A program made the translations under genes and the position numbers. The notes below the pieces were generated by a model. It did not search any database and was not told the DNA's origin. It saw only the letters and a list, made by a program, of their open reading frames with translations. Below, in pieces: positions 27,382-35,185 of a DNA stretch of 52,856 nt. This stretch comes from Kibdelosporangium persicum (lineage in GTDB: Bacteria; Actinomycetota; Actinomycetes; Mycobacteriales; Pseudonocardiaceae): the NCBI RefSeq assembly GCF_013280595.1, contig NZ_JAAATY010000051.1, forward strand, positions 1 to 52,856. Direction: 5' to 3'. The number at the start of each line of letters is the position of its first letter. Position 1 is the first letter of the stretch.

Positions 27382-28503
27382 GTGGGTGGTTCTGGGTCGG
27401 CGGCAGCGGAGGCGGAATTCGGCCCGGTCATGTCACTCCAGCGGATGGTGAGCATCCCGTCGCCCACCGGTGGTGAGGGTGAGCTGGCCGATTACCTCGT
27501 GGGTACCGCCCGTCGGCTCGGGCTCGCGGCGTGGCGCGACGAGGTGGGCAATTTCGTCGCGGAGAGAACTCCTGGCGGGACAACAAGATCGGCAGCGGGT
27601 GCGGGGAGTCCGACGGTCCTGTTGCTGGGACACATGGACACGGTGCCCGGCATGCTCCCGGTCCGGCTGCGTGACGGCGTGCTGCACGGACGCGGTGCCG
27701 TGGACGCCAAAGGCCCGCTCGCCGCGATGATCTGGGCCGCGGCCAAGCATTCCAACCGGACTGCTCGCGTCCGCGTCGTCGGCGCGGTCGGCGAGGAGGG
27801 CGATTCGCCCGGCGCCCGGCACCTGCTGGCCGAAGACCGCCCGGACGCGGTGGTCATCGGCGAGCCCAGCGGCGTGGGCAACGTTGTGCTGGGCTACAAG
27901 GGAGTGATCTGGTTCAAGCTGGAGATCACCAGGCCCGCAAGGCATTCCAGCAGGCCGGAGCCGAAGGCCGTTGAGGTGGCGGTGGAATTCGCCCACGACG
28001 TGCGTGCGTACGTGACGGCACACGCGGCCGGTGACCGGATGTTCGACCGGCCGATCGCGACGGTGACCGAGCTGACCGGCACCAGCACCGGCGCACGGGT
28101 GGTGCTGGGCTGCCGGACCCCGATCGGCTTTGACAGCAAGGCTTTCCGCACCTGGTTGCGGGATCGGGCCGGTGACGACGAGCTGACCGTGATCGAGGAG
28201 GTGCCCGCGGTCCTTTCGTCGCGCACCGACCCGATGGTCGCGGCGTTGTCCCAGGCCGTCGGCCGGTTCGTCGGCAGGCCGACGGCCAAGGTAAAGCTCG
28301 GCACGTCGGACATGAACGTGGTGGGTCCGGTGTGGTCGGTGCCGATCGCGGCGTACGGCCCCGGTGATTCCCGGCTCGATCACACCGACGAGGAACGCAT
28401 CGAGGTGGCCGAGTTCCTCACGTCGATCGACGTGCTCAGCCATGCGCTGGACCTGGTCTCGGAGACACTCGCCCGCAGGCACGCGGCGGTGCGGCCATGT
28501 TGA
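27382..28503 (+). CDS. LysK-like [LysW]-amino acid hydrolase (M20 peptidase)
   Basis: 373-residue M20 zinc peptidase that would release the finished amino acid from the LysW-type carrier. Motifs: GHMDTVPG (first metal ligand His and catalytic Asp), GRGAVDAKGPLAAM (bridging Asp), GAVGEEGDSPGA (general base Glu and ligand Glu), IGEPSG, and TSDMN near the C-terminus. The start is uncertain. GTG 27382 fits a GAGG site; the ATG at 27430 is closer to the first conserved residues (MVSIPSPTGGEGE), and upstream in-frame starts run into the intergenic region. First gene of a nine-gene operon, overlapping LysX by 7 bp. ArgE/DapE-like function is the alternative but the LysW, X, Y and Z neighbours favour LysK. 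Confidence 0.85.
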   Translation: MGGSGSAAAEAEFGPVMSLQRMVSIPSPTGGEGELADYLVGTARRLGLAAWRDEVGNFVAERTPGGTTRSAAGAGSPTVLLLGHMDTVPGMLPVRLRDGVLHGRGAVDAKGPLAAMIWAAAKHSNRTARVRVVGAVGEEGDSPGARHLLAEDRPDAVVIGEPSGVGNVVLGYKGVIWFKLEITRPARHSSRPEPKAVEVAVEFAHDVRAYVTAHAAGDRMFDRPIATVTELTGTSTGARVVLGCRTPIGFDSKAFRTWLRDRAGDDELTVIEEVPAVLSSRTDPMVAALSQAVGRFVGRPTAKVKLGTSDMNVVGPVWSVPIAAYGPGDSRLDHTDEERIEVAEFLTSIDVLSHALDLVSETLARRHAAVRPC

Positions 28504-29336
28504 GCGTGCTGTTGTCACGCCTCCGCGTCGAGGAGAAGGCGCTGCTCGAGGAACTCGACCGCAGGCACGTCGCCTACGAAGTGCTGGACACCCGCACCCT
28601 GGCTTTCCGGCTGGACGAGCTGGATCTGCCGTATCAGGGAGCGTTGTGCCGCGAGGTGTCGCACCACCGTGCCCACTACGCGGCTCGTCTGTTGGAACAC
28701 GCGGGTGTTCCCGTGGTCAACAGCGCGGCGGCGATCGCGCTGTGCGGCGACAAACTGCTGACCACGCTCGCACTCCGGCGGGCCGGGCTGCCGACGCCAC
28801 GCACGCTCGTCACGCTGACCGCCGAGGCCGCGATCGGCGAGCTGCCGTCCTTCGGCTATCCGGCTGTGGTGAAACCCGTGGTCGGCTCGTGGGGCCGGCT
28901 CGCCGCGCGGCTCTCGGACGACGAGGCGGCGCAAGGGGTGCTGGAACACCGCGCCGCCCTGCCTGGGGCACACCAGCACATCACATACATCCAGCAGTTC
29001 GTCGGCCGCCCGGGCAGGGACATCCGCGGGCTGGTCGCGGGCGAGGAGGTGCTCGGTGCGGTCTACCGCACGGCCACGCACTGGCGGACGAACACCGCGC
29101 GCGACGCGGTGACGTCGTTGTGCCCGGTGGACGCCGACCTGGAAAAGATCCTGTTGGACACCGCCGCCGCGGTCGGGCCAGGGGTTTACGGCATCGACGT
29201 GCTGGAGGACGCCGACGGGGCGTTGTACGTCAACGAGGTGAACCACACGCCCGAGTTCCACGGTGCGGCGGAGGTACTCGGCACCGGCCTGGCTGACCGG
29301 TACGTCAACTACGTCCTGGACCAGGTGAAGTCATGA
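28497..29336 (+). CDS. LysX-like ATP-grasp ligase loading the LysW carrier
   Basis: 279-residue ATP-grasp ligase (RimK/LysX family). It would join the alpha-amino group of glutamate or aminoadipate to the C-terminal Glu of the small carrier protein. Seen: ATP-grasp lid GYPAVVKPVVGSWGR, the acidic metal site near the end VNEVNHTPEF, and the LysX-like N-terminal domain (LDTRTLAFRLDE). It overlaps the LysK-like stop by 7 bp and the next aminotransferase by ATGA. In secondary-metabolic carrier pathways the amino acid is usually glutamate; here that is inferred from the transketolase and DegT genes, not from the ligase sequence. Confidence 0.9.
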   Translation: MLSVLLSRLRVEEKALLEELDRRHVAYEVLDTRTLAFRLDELDLPYQGALCREVSHHRAHYAARLLEHAGVPVVNSAAAIALCGDKLLTTLALRRAGLPTPRTLVTLTAEAAIGELPSFGYPAVVKPVVGSWGRLAARLSDDEAAQGVLEHRAALPGAHQHITYIQQFVGRPGRDIRGLVAGEEVLGAVYRTATHWRTNTARDAVTSLCPVDADLEKILLDTAAAVGPGVYGIDVLEDADGALYVNEVNHTPEFHGAAEVLGTGLADRYVNYVLDQVKS

Positions 29337-30592
29337 CCGGCAAGCTGGCGATGTTCGGCGGGACGCGGACGGTCACCCTCGACGAGGCGGACCGCAAGCT
29401 CCTCGCATGGCCGATCGTCACCGACGCCGAACGAACGGCGATCCTGGACGTGCTGGAGCACGGCGGTTTCACATCGGTCGGTGCCGGTGCGGCGGTCGTG
29501 CGGGAGCTGGAGGCGAGGTGGGCGGCGTACACCGGGACCCGCCACTGCGCGGCGGTGTCGAACGGGACGACAGCGATCGAGCTGGCCATCGCCGCGGCCG
29601 GGCTGGACCCGGGCGCGGAGATCGTGGTGCCCGCACTGTCCTTCATCGCCACCGCCACCGCGCCGCTGCGGCACCGGATCAAACCGGTGTTCGCGGACAT
29701 CGACCCGCGGAAGTTCACCCTCGCCCCGGCTGCCGCCGAGACCGCCATAACGCCGCGGACACAGGCCATCCTCGCGGTCCACCTGCACGGACTGCCCTGT
29801 GACATGACCGAGCTGCGTGCCCTTGCCGACAGGCACGGGCTGAGGCTCGTCGAGGACGCCGCGCAGGCCCACGGTGCCACGTACCGAGGGCGGCAGGCAG
29901 GTGCGCTCGGCGATATCGCGGCGTTCAGCCTGAACGTGTCCAAGAACCTGCCGACCTGTGGTGAGGGTGGGCTGGTCACCACCGACGACGCCGACATGCA
30001 CGACCAGGTCGTGCTCCGCCGCCAGTTCGGCGAACGCGTCCCCGACAAGGGCGAACGGCCCTACGTGTCGGAAGTGGTCGCGGGCAACGCGAAGCTCAGC
30101 TCGATGCAGGCCGCGTTCACCCGCTGCCAGCTCGACCGGCTGGCCGAGTGGGTCGCCGAACGCGAGCGCAACGTCAGCGGCCTGCTGGCCGGACTGGCGG
30201 ACCTGCCTGGACTGGTGCTGCCCTGGACTCCGCCGGACCGGACGCACGCCTGGCACATGCTGCGCTTCCGGTTCGACGTGGCCGCGATGGGCATGCCGGA
30301 TGTGGCCCCGGGCGCCGCCCGATCGCTCCTGCAGCGTGCCCTGCGTGCCGAAGGTGTTCCGTTGCAGCGCTACCAGTCGATGCCGTTGCCCGCCCAGCCC
30401 GCCCTGCGAGCGGGAAAGTACGACCCGCGAGAGCACCCGGTCACCGCCGCGGTCCTCGACGATTCGCTGACGCTGCAACGCTGGCACCTCAACCCGGCGA
30501 GTGAGCCGGTTCTGCGTCGATGCGTGGAGGCCTTCCACAAGGTATGGGCGAACCTCGATGTGCTCGCTCCCGTCGCCAGGCAGGCGTCATGA
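29333..30592 (+). CDS. DegT/DnrJ/EryC1-type PLP aminotransferase
   Basis: 419-residue fold-type I aminotransferase: SNGTTAIELA (phosphate site), EDAAQAHGA (Asp for the pyridine nitrogen) and the Schiff-base Lys204 in FSLNVSKNLP. In vazabitide-type pathways a homologous enzyme aminates the C6 ketone made by the transketolase while the chain is still on the carrier protein (established knowledge of that pathway). Position between LysX and the transketolase pair, with ATGA overlaps on both sides, supports the same step here. Sugar aminotransferases of this family are the main alternative, but no deoxysugar genes are present. Confidence 0.9.
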   Translation: MTGKLAMFGGTRTVTLDEADRKLLAWPIVTDAERTAILDVLEHGGFTSVGAGAAVVRELEARWAAYTGTRHCAAVSNGTTAIELAIAAAGLDPGAEIVVPALSFIATATAPLRHRIKPVFADIDPRKFTLAPAAAETAITPRTQAILAVHLHGLPCDMTELRALADRHGLRLVEDAAQAHGATYRGRQAGALGDIAAFSLNVSKNLPTCGEGGLVTTDDADMHDQVVLRRQFGERVPDKGERPYVSEVVAGNAKLSSMQAAFTRCQLDRLAEWVAERERNVSGLLAGLADLPGLVLPWTPPDRTHAWHMLRFRFDVAAMGMPDVAPGAARSLLQRALRAEGVPLQRYQSMPLPAQPALRAGKYDPREHPVTAAVLDDSLTLQRWHLNPASEPVLRRCVEAFHKVWANLDVLAPVARQAS

Positions 30593-31401
30593 ACGACGTC
30601 AAAGCCCGTGCGTACCGGGCACGGGAGACGATCCTGGCGATCGGCGCGACCGAACACGGCACGCACGTCGGTGGCAGTCTGTCCGCAGTGGACATTCTCA
30701 CCGTGCTGTACTCGGACATCCTGCGCGTGCGCCCGGACCAACCGGACTGGCCCGACCGGGACTGGTTCGTGCTGAGCAAAGGCCACGCCAGTGCTGCGTT
30801 GTACGCGGTGTTGTCCGAACACGGCTACTTTCCGCCCGAGGAGTGCGAGGCCTACGGCAGGCACGGTGGCAGGCTGGCCGGACATCCGTTGCGGAGACTC
30901 CCCGGCGTCGAATTCCCCACGGGGTCCCTGGGGCATGGCTTGTCACTCGCCGCGGGTGTCGCGCTCGGCGCTCGGCGCACCGGCCGGCCGTGCCGTGCGT
31001 TCGTCCTGCTCGGTGACGGTGAACTACAGGAGGGATCGAACTGGGAGGCGATCATGTCCGCGCCGCGGTTCGGCCTGGACAACCTGGTCGCCGTGGTCGA
31101 TCGCAACGGCTGGCAGATCACCGGCCGTACCGAGGACTGCGTGCCGCTCGAGCCGCTCGCGCAACGTTGGCGCAGCTTCGGCTGGGAATGCGTGGAAGTC
31201 GACGGTCATGATCTCGGCGCGCTGCGCCAGGCGTTCGCCACCGTGCCACGGAGCGAGGGCCGGCCGACCGTGGTCATCGCCAGAACGACAAAAGGGCGTG
31301 GTGTCCCGATCTTCGAGGACCGCCGCAAGAGCCATTACGTCAAGCTGACCGCGCGGCTCTACGAACGCGCGATCGCCGGACTGCGCCGGAGCCGGCCGTG
31401 A
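30589..31401 (+). CDS. Transketolase N-terminal subunit (ThDP-binding)
   Basis: 270-residue first half of a split transketolase. The ThDP motif starts at LLGDGELQEGSNWEA and ends in the Asn of VDRNGWQ; earlier residues SKGHASAALYAVL and GSLGHGLSLAAG match substrate/ThDP contacts. It pairs with the C-terminal subunit encoded next. Such split enzymes transfer a two-carbon ketol unit; in the carrier-protein pathways the acceptor is the carrier-bound glutamate semialdehyde. ATG 30589 overlaps the aminotransferase stop as ATGA. A role in central pentose metabolism is unlikely given the operon. Confidence 0.9.
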   Translation: MNDVKARAYRARETILAIGATEHGTHVGGSLSAVDILTVLYSDILRVRPDQPDWPDRDWFVLSKGHASAALYAVLSEHGYFPPEECEAYGRHGGRLAGHPLRRLPGVEFPTGSLGHGLSLAAGVALGARRTGRPCRAFVLLGDGELQEGSNWEAIMSAPRFGLDNLVAVVDRNGWQITGRTEDCVPLEPLAQRWRSFGWECVEVDGHDLGALRQAFATVPRSEGRPTVVIARTTKGRGVPIFEDRRKSHYVKLTARLYERAIAGLRRSRP

Positions 31402-32366
31402 CGTGGGCCGAGCGATACGCGGGCAGCACACGTGAGGTGTATCGCCGCACGCTGCTCGAACTGGCGTGCGCGGACTCGCGGATCTACTGCGTGGACTCCG
31501 ACATGGGCGGTTTCGAGGACGACTTCGGCGAGCAGCTGCCGCGGCAGTACGCGAACGTGGGCATCGCCGAGGCGAACATGATCGGGATGTCGGCCGGGCT
31601 GGCCGCGGCCGGGCTGATCCCGTTCGCCAACACCATGAGCGCCTTCGCGACCGCGCGCGCCGCCGAGCAACTGAGGCTGGACGTGGCGGGCAACGACCTG
31701 CCAGTCCGGATCGTGGCCAGCCACGGCGGACTCTCGGCCGGGCACTACGGGCCGTCCCACCACTCGCTGGCGGATCTGGCCGTGCTGCGGACGATGCCGC
31801 ACCTGACCGTGCTCGTGCCGGCCGACACCGTCGAGACCGAGTACGCGATCCGGGCCGCGGCTGTCGCGCCCGGCCCGGTCTTCGTCCGGCTGGGCCGTTC
31901 CGAGACGCCATTGGTGTACCAGAAGCCGTACGAGTTCACTGTGGGCAAGGCGGTCGAGCTGGCAGCCGGCAACGCTGTCACGATCATCGCCACCGGCCCG
32001 CTCCCGGTGAACATGTCCCTCACCGCGAGTGCCCTCCTCGAACCGGAGGGCATCGCGGCACGCGTGCTGAACATGCACACGATCCAGCCCATCGACCACG
32101 CCGCCGTCGTTCGCGCGGCGCGCCAGACCGCCGGGATCGTGACGGTCGAGGACCACGTGGTGTCCGGCGGGCTCGGGGCGGCGGTCTGCGAGATCGTCTG
32201 TGCCGAACACCCGTGCCGGGTCACCAGGATGGGCTCGGCCACGGCGTACGTCGACGAAGTCGGCAGCGAACGCGAACTGCTGGTGGCGGCCGGGGTCTCG
32301 CCGGAGCGGATCGCCGCGGCCGCGGCAGAGCTCGCCAACCCGCGATGGAGAAGGGAGACGGCCTGA
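31398..32366 (+). CDS. Transketolase C-terminal subunit
   Basis: 322-residue second half of the split transketolase with the pyrimidine-binding domain (catalytic Glu in VGIAEANMIGMSAGLA) and the C-terminal transketolase domain. ASHGGLSAGHYGPSHHSLAD is the conserved active-site histidine stretch. The GTG start at 31398 overlaps the partner stop as GTGA, giving coupled translation and probably balanced subunits. It is followed directly by the LysW-type carrier gene (TGATG). The pair closely parallels the two-gene transketolase of azabicyclic amino acid pathways. Confidence 0.9.
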   Translation: MTWAERYAGSTREVYRRTLLELACADSRIYCVDSDMGGFEDDFGEQLPRQYANVGIAEANMIGMSAGLAAAGLIPFANTMSAFATARAAEQLRLDVAGNDLPVRIVASHGGLSAGHYGPSHHSLADLAVLRTMPHLTVLVPADTVETEYAIRAAAVAPGPVFVRLGRSETPLVYQKPYEFTVGKAVELAAGNAVTIIATGPLPVNMSLTASALLEPEGIAARVLNMHTIQPIDHAAVVRAARQTAGIVTVEDHVVSGGLGAAVCEIVCAEHPCRVTRMGSATAYVDEVGSERELLVAAGVSPERIAAAAAELANPRWRRETA

Positions 32367-32533
32367 TGGCGTTGAGTTGCCCCGAATGCGAGAGCGAGGT
32401 CTCGCCGCCTGAACCCGTTCGTCAGCACGAAGTCCTGGAGTGCCCCGACTGCCGGGCCGAACTGGAGGTGATCGCGGTCGAGCCGGTGGTGCTCGCGCTC
32501 GCACCGGAGATCGAGGAGGACTGGGGCGAGTAG
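32366..32533 (+). CDS. LysW-type amino-group carrier protein (AmCP)
   Basis: 55-residue acidic carrier protein. The N-terminal half is a zinc ribbon with Cys5-x2-Cys8 and Cys26-x2-Cys29; the C-terminus is EDWGE, the signature of LysW proteins, whose last Glu receives the substrate amino group by its gamma-carboxylate. The start ATG is within TGATG after the transketolase stop, and its TAG overlaps the GTG of the LysY-like gene. It is the scaffold on which LysX, Z, Y, transketolase and aminotransferase act. The short length makes it easy to miss, but motif and context are decisive. Primary lysine/arginine LysW is the alternative; the transketolase pair points to secondary metabolism. Confidence 0.93.
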   Translation: MALSCPECESEVSPPEPVRQHEVLECPDCRAELEVIAVEPVVLALAPEIEEDWGE

Positions 32534-33558
32534 TGACAGGCATCCGGGCCGGAATCCTCGGCGCTTCCGGGTACATCGGCGGGGAACTGCTCCGGGTGCT
32601 GCTCGGGCACCCACGGGTCGCCGCCGTCGTACCGGTGTCCCGGCGGTTGGCGGGCCGCAGGGTGGACGGCGTGCACCCGAACCTGCGTGGCACCACCGAG
32701 CTGGTCTTCCGGTCCATGGACGACGTGTCGCCCTGCGACGTGTTGTTCCTGGCCACGCCGCACACGCAGACCATGGACATGGTGCCGGGATTGCGATCCG
32801 TCGCGCCCTGCCTGATCGATCTCAGCGCGGACTTCCGGCTGCGGGATCCAGTTGTGTACGAACGGTACTACGGCACCGTGCACACGAACCCCAGCCTGTT
32901 AGCGGATTTCGTACCCGGGCTGCCTGAGCTCTATCGCGAACAACTCGAGGAGGCGGACCTCATCAGCGTGCCTGGGTGCATGGCGACCGCGGCGATCCTC
33001 GCCCTGTACCCGCTTTCGGCGGACGGGCTGCTCGACGGAGCCGTGTGGGTGGACGGCCGGATCGGGTCCAGTGGCGCGGGTTCGGCTGCGACCTCGACGA
33101 ACTTGCACGCGGAGCGCAGCGGCGCGATGCGGGTGTTCGCTCCGGCCGGGCACCGGCATGAGGCGGAGGTCAGACAGGCGACCGGCCTGGAGATCACCAT
33201 GAGTGCGACGGGAATGCCCGAGGTGCGCGGCGCTCAGGTGGTGTGCCGTGGACGACTGTCCACGCCGCTGCGGGAACCGGAGTTGCGCCGTATCCATCGC
33301 GAACACTACGCGGACGAGCCGTTCGTCCGTATCGTGGCTCAGCGCCGTGGGTTGTACCGGCTGCCGGAACCCAAGGTCATGCACGGCTCGAACTTCTGCG
33401 ACGTCGGATTCGCCCTGGGGGACGACCGGGATGTCGTCCTGGTGGCCGCACTGGACAACCTGGTGAAAGGAGCGGCGGGAAACGCCGTGCAGTGCCTGAA
33501 CATCCGGATGGGCTGGCCGGAGCGGCTGGGCCTGGCGTTCCCGGGGCTGCACCCGTGA
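32533..33558 (+). CDS. LysY-like carrier-bound acyl-phosphate reductase
   Basis: 341-residue homolog of N-acetyl-gamma-glutamyl-phosphate reductase (ArgC/LysY). It has the NAD(P) motif GASGYIGGE at residues 9-17, the catalytic Cys in SVPGCMATAA, and conserved DLSADFRLRD and NLVKGAAGNAVQC near the C-terminus. It would reduce the phosphorylated carrier-bound glutamate to the semialdehyde that the transketolase uses. GTG 32533 overlaps the last base of the LysW stop. Its order (Y before Z) and overlap with the kinase (TGATG) keep all carrier genes in one transcript. An ArgC role is formally possible but no other arginine genes are present. Confidence 0.92.
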   Translation: MTGIRAGILGASGYIGGELLRVLLGHPRVAAVVPVSRRLAGRRVDGVHPNLRGTTELVFRSMDDVSPCDVLFLATPHTQTMDMVPGLRSVAPCLIDLSADFRLRDPVVYERYYGTVHTNPSLLADFVPGLPELYREQLEEADLISVPGCMATAAILALYPLSADGLLDGAVWVDGRIGSSGAGSAATSTNLHAERSGAMRVFAPAGHRHEAEVRQATGLEITMSATGMPEVRGAQVVCRGRLSTPLREPELRRIHREHYADEPFVRIVAQRRGLYRLPEPKVMHGSNFCDVGFALGDDRDVVLVAALDNLVKGAAGNAVQCLNIRMGWPERLGLAFPGLHP

Positions 33559-34379
33559 TGGTGCCCATGACTGTGGTGGTGAAAATCGGCGGCCGCGGCG
33601 GCATCGATGTGCCGTCGCTCTGCGCGGACATCGCCGGGCTGACCGCACGAGGGACGCACGTCGTGCTCGTGCACGGCGGATCGGGTGCAATGGAGGAGCT
33701 CGCTGAGCGCCTCGGTGTCGGGCTACGCGACCTGGTCGCACCCGACGGCGTCGTCACCCGCCGGACCGACGAAGCCACATTGGACACGTTGACGCTGGCG
33801 CTGGCCGGGCGCGTGAAACCCGCACTGCTGACCGAGCTGGCTCGGCATGGCGTGCGCGCGATCGGGCTGACCGGCATCGACGGCGGCCTGCTGCGTGCGC
33901 GACGCAGGAAGGCTATCCGGTCGGTGGAAGACGGCCGGACCGTCGTGGTCCGAGATGACCACAGTGGACGTATCGAGTCGGTGGACACCAGTCTGCTGCG
34001 TGGCCTGCTCGGCCTCGGGCTCGCGCCGGTGGTGTCACCGCCCGCGCTGACCGAGGACGGGAATCCGGTCAACGTCAACGCCGACCGGGTGGCCGGTGCG
34101 GTCGCGGTCGCCATGGGCGCGGACCGCCTGGTGTTCCTCACCGATGTACCCGGCGTGCTGGCGGACGGGGCCGTTGTCCGTGAACTCCGGTTGCCGGGCA
34201 CGGGGATCACTGGCGGAATGGGCATCAAGCTCGTCGCCGCGGGACAGGCACTGGCCGGTGGCGTATCACGGGTGTACATCGCCGGTGGCGGTGGGAAAAA
34301 GCCGATCTCGTTGGCCCTCGCCGGAAAGACCGGCACCAGGGTCCTGACCGAGGAGGAGGCAGGATGCGCTGTGGAGTGA
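33558..34379 (+). CDS. LysZ-like carrier-bound glutamate kinase
   Basis: 273-residue amino acid kinase family member (ArgB/LysZ type) with KIGGRGG near the N-terminus, VHGGSG for substrate/phosphate binding, NVNADRVAGAVAVAMGADRLVFLTD in two parts typical of NAG kinases, and GGMGIKL. It would phosphorylate the side-chain carboxylate of the carrier-bound glutamate. Start ATG 33558 lies in TGATG after the LysY-like stop. Its 3' end overlaps the LLM oxidoreductase by 16 bp. Regulatory N-terminal extension of arginine-sensitive ArgB is absent, which agrees with LysZ-like use. Confidence 0.92.
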   Translation: MVPMTVVVKIGGRGGIDVPSLCADIAGLTARGTHVVLVHGGSGAMEELAERLGVGLRDLVAPDGVVTRRTDEATLDTLTLALAGRVKPALLTELARHGVRAIGLTGIDGGLLRARRRKAIRSVEDGRTVVVRDDHSGRIESVDTSLLRGLLGLGLAPVVSPPALTEDGNPVNVNADRVAGAVAVAMGADRLVFLTDVPGVLADGAVVRELRLPGTGITGGMGIKLVAAGQALAGGVSRVYIAGGGGKKPISLALAGKTGTRVLTEEEAGCAVE

Positions 34380-35185
34380 GCGTTCCGACCTTCGGTGAGT
34401 TCGCCGACGTGCATGTGCTCACCGAGCTGGCGGTCGAGGCCGAACGAGCGGGGTGGGACGGATTCTTCCTCTGGGACCACGTGGCGTGGCCGTGGGTCGA
34501 CGAACTGGTCGACCCGTGGATCGCGATGACCGCCGTGGCCCTGAGCACCGAGCGAATCCGGTTCGGGCCGGTCGTCACCCCGTTGTCGCGTCGCAGGCCC
34601 GCCAAGGTGGCCAGGGAGACAGTCACGCTGGACCGGTTGTCGGGCGGCCGGTTCACGCTCGGTGTGGGCTCCGGCGCGTTCGCGAAGGAGTTCGACGACC
34701 TGGGCGAGCCGGGAACCGACGCGCGTACCCGCGCCGCGCTGCTCGACGAGTCACTGCGGGTCCTGACCGCGCTGTGGTCGGGGGAGAAGGTCAGCTTCAC
34801 CGGGACGCACCACCAGATCCGGGACACCCGGTTCGTGCCCACACCGGTGCAGCAGCCCAGGATCCCGGTCTGGGTCGGCGGCCAGTGGGCGTTGCCCGGA
34901 CCGCTGGCCAGGGCCCTGAACTGGGACGGGTACGTGCCGCTCAAGGCCGAACCGGTGCCCTTCACGCCCGCCGAGGTCGCCGAGATCGCCGAGCGGCTGG
35001 ACATCACCAGCCGCACGGGTTACGACCTGGTCATCTGCGGTGCGGGCGGCGACGTCGCGGGTTACGTCGAAGCGGGCGCCACCTGGTGGGTCGACACCGT
35101 GCCTGCGTGGGACCCGTCGTTGCCCGCCATCCGCGAGCGTGTCGTCGCGGGCCCGCCTATCGATCGTCCAGGGTCACCAGGCTGA
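34364..35185 (+). CDS. LLM class flavin-dependent oxidoreductase
   Basis: 273-residue luciferase-like TIM-barrel enzyme: WDGFFLWDHVAWPW (cofactor region), GPVVTPLSRRRPAK, and GRFTLGVGSGAFAKEF, the phosphate-binding stretch of the F420/FMN LLM family. Either F420 or FMN could be used; sequence alone does not decide. It is translated from within the end of the kinase gene, so it belongs to the carrier-protein operon and probably oxidises or reduces the released amino acid or the peptide (inference). Its 3' end overlaps the convergent radical SAM 4 gene by 29 bp, so no terminator separates the two operons. Confidence 0.87.
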   Translation: MRCGVSVPTFGEFADVHVLTELAVEAERAGWDGFFLWDHVAWPWVDELVDPWIAMTAVALSTERIRFGPVVTPLSRRRPAKVARETVTLDRLSGGRFTLGVGSGAFAKEFDDLGEPGTDARTRAALLDESLRVLTALWSGEKVSFTGTHHQIRDTRFVPTPVQQPRIPVWVGGQWALPGPLARALNWDGYVPLKAEPVPFTPAEVAEIAERLDITSRTGYDLVICGAGGDVAGYVEAGATWWVDTVPAWDPSLPAIRERVVAGPPIDRPGSPG

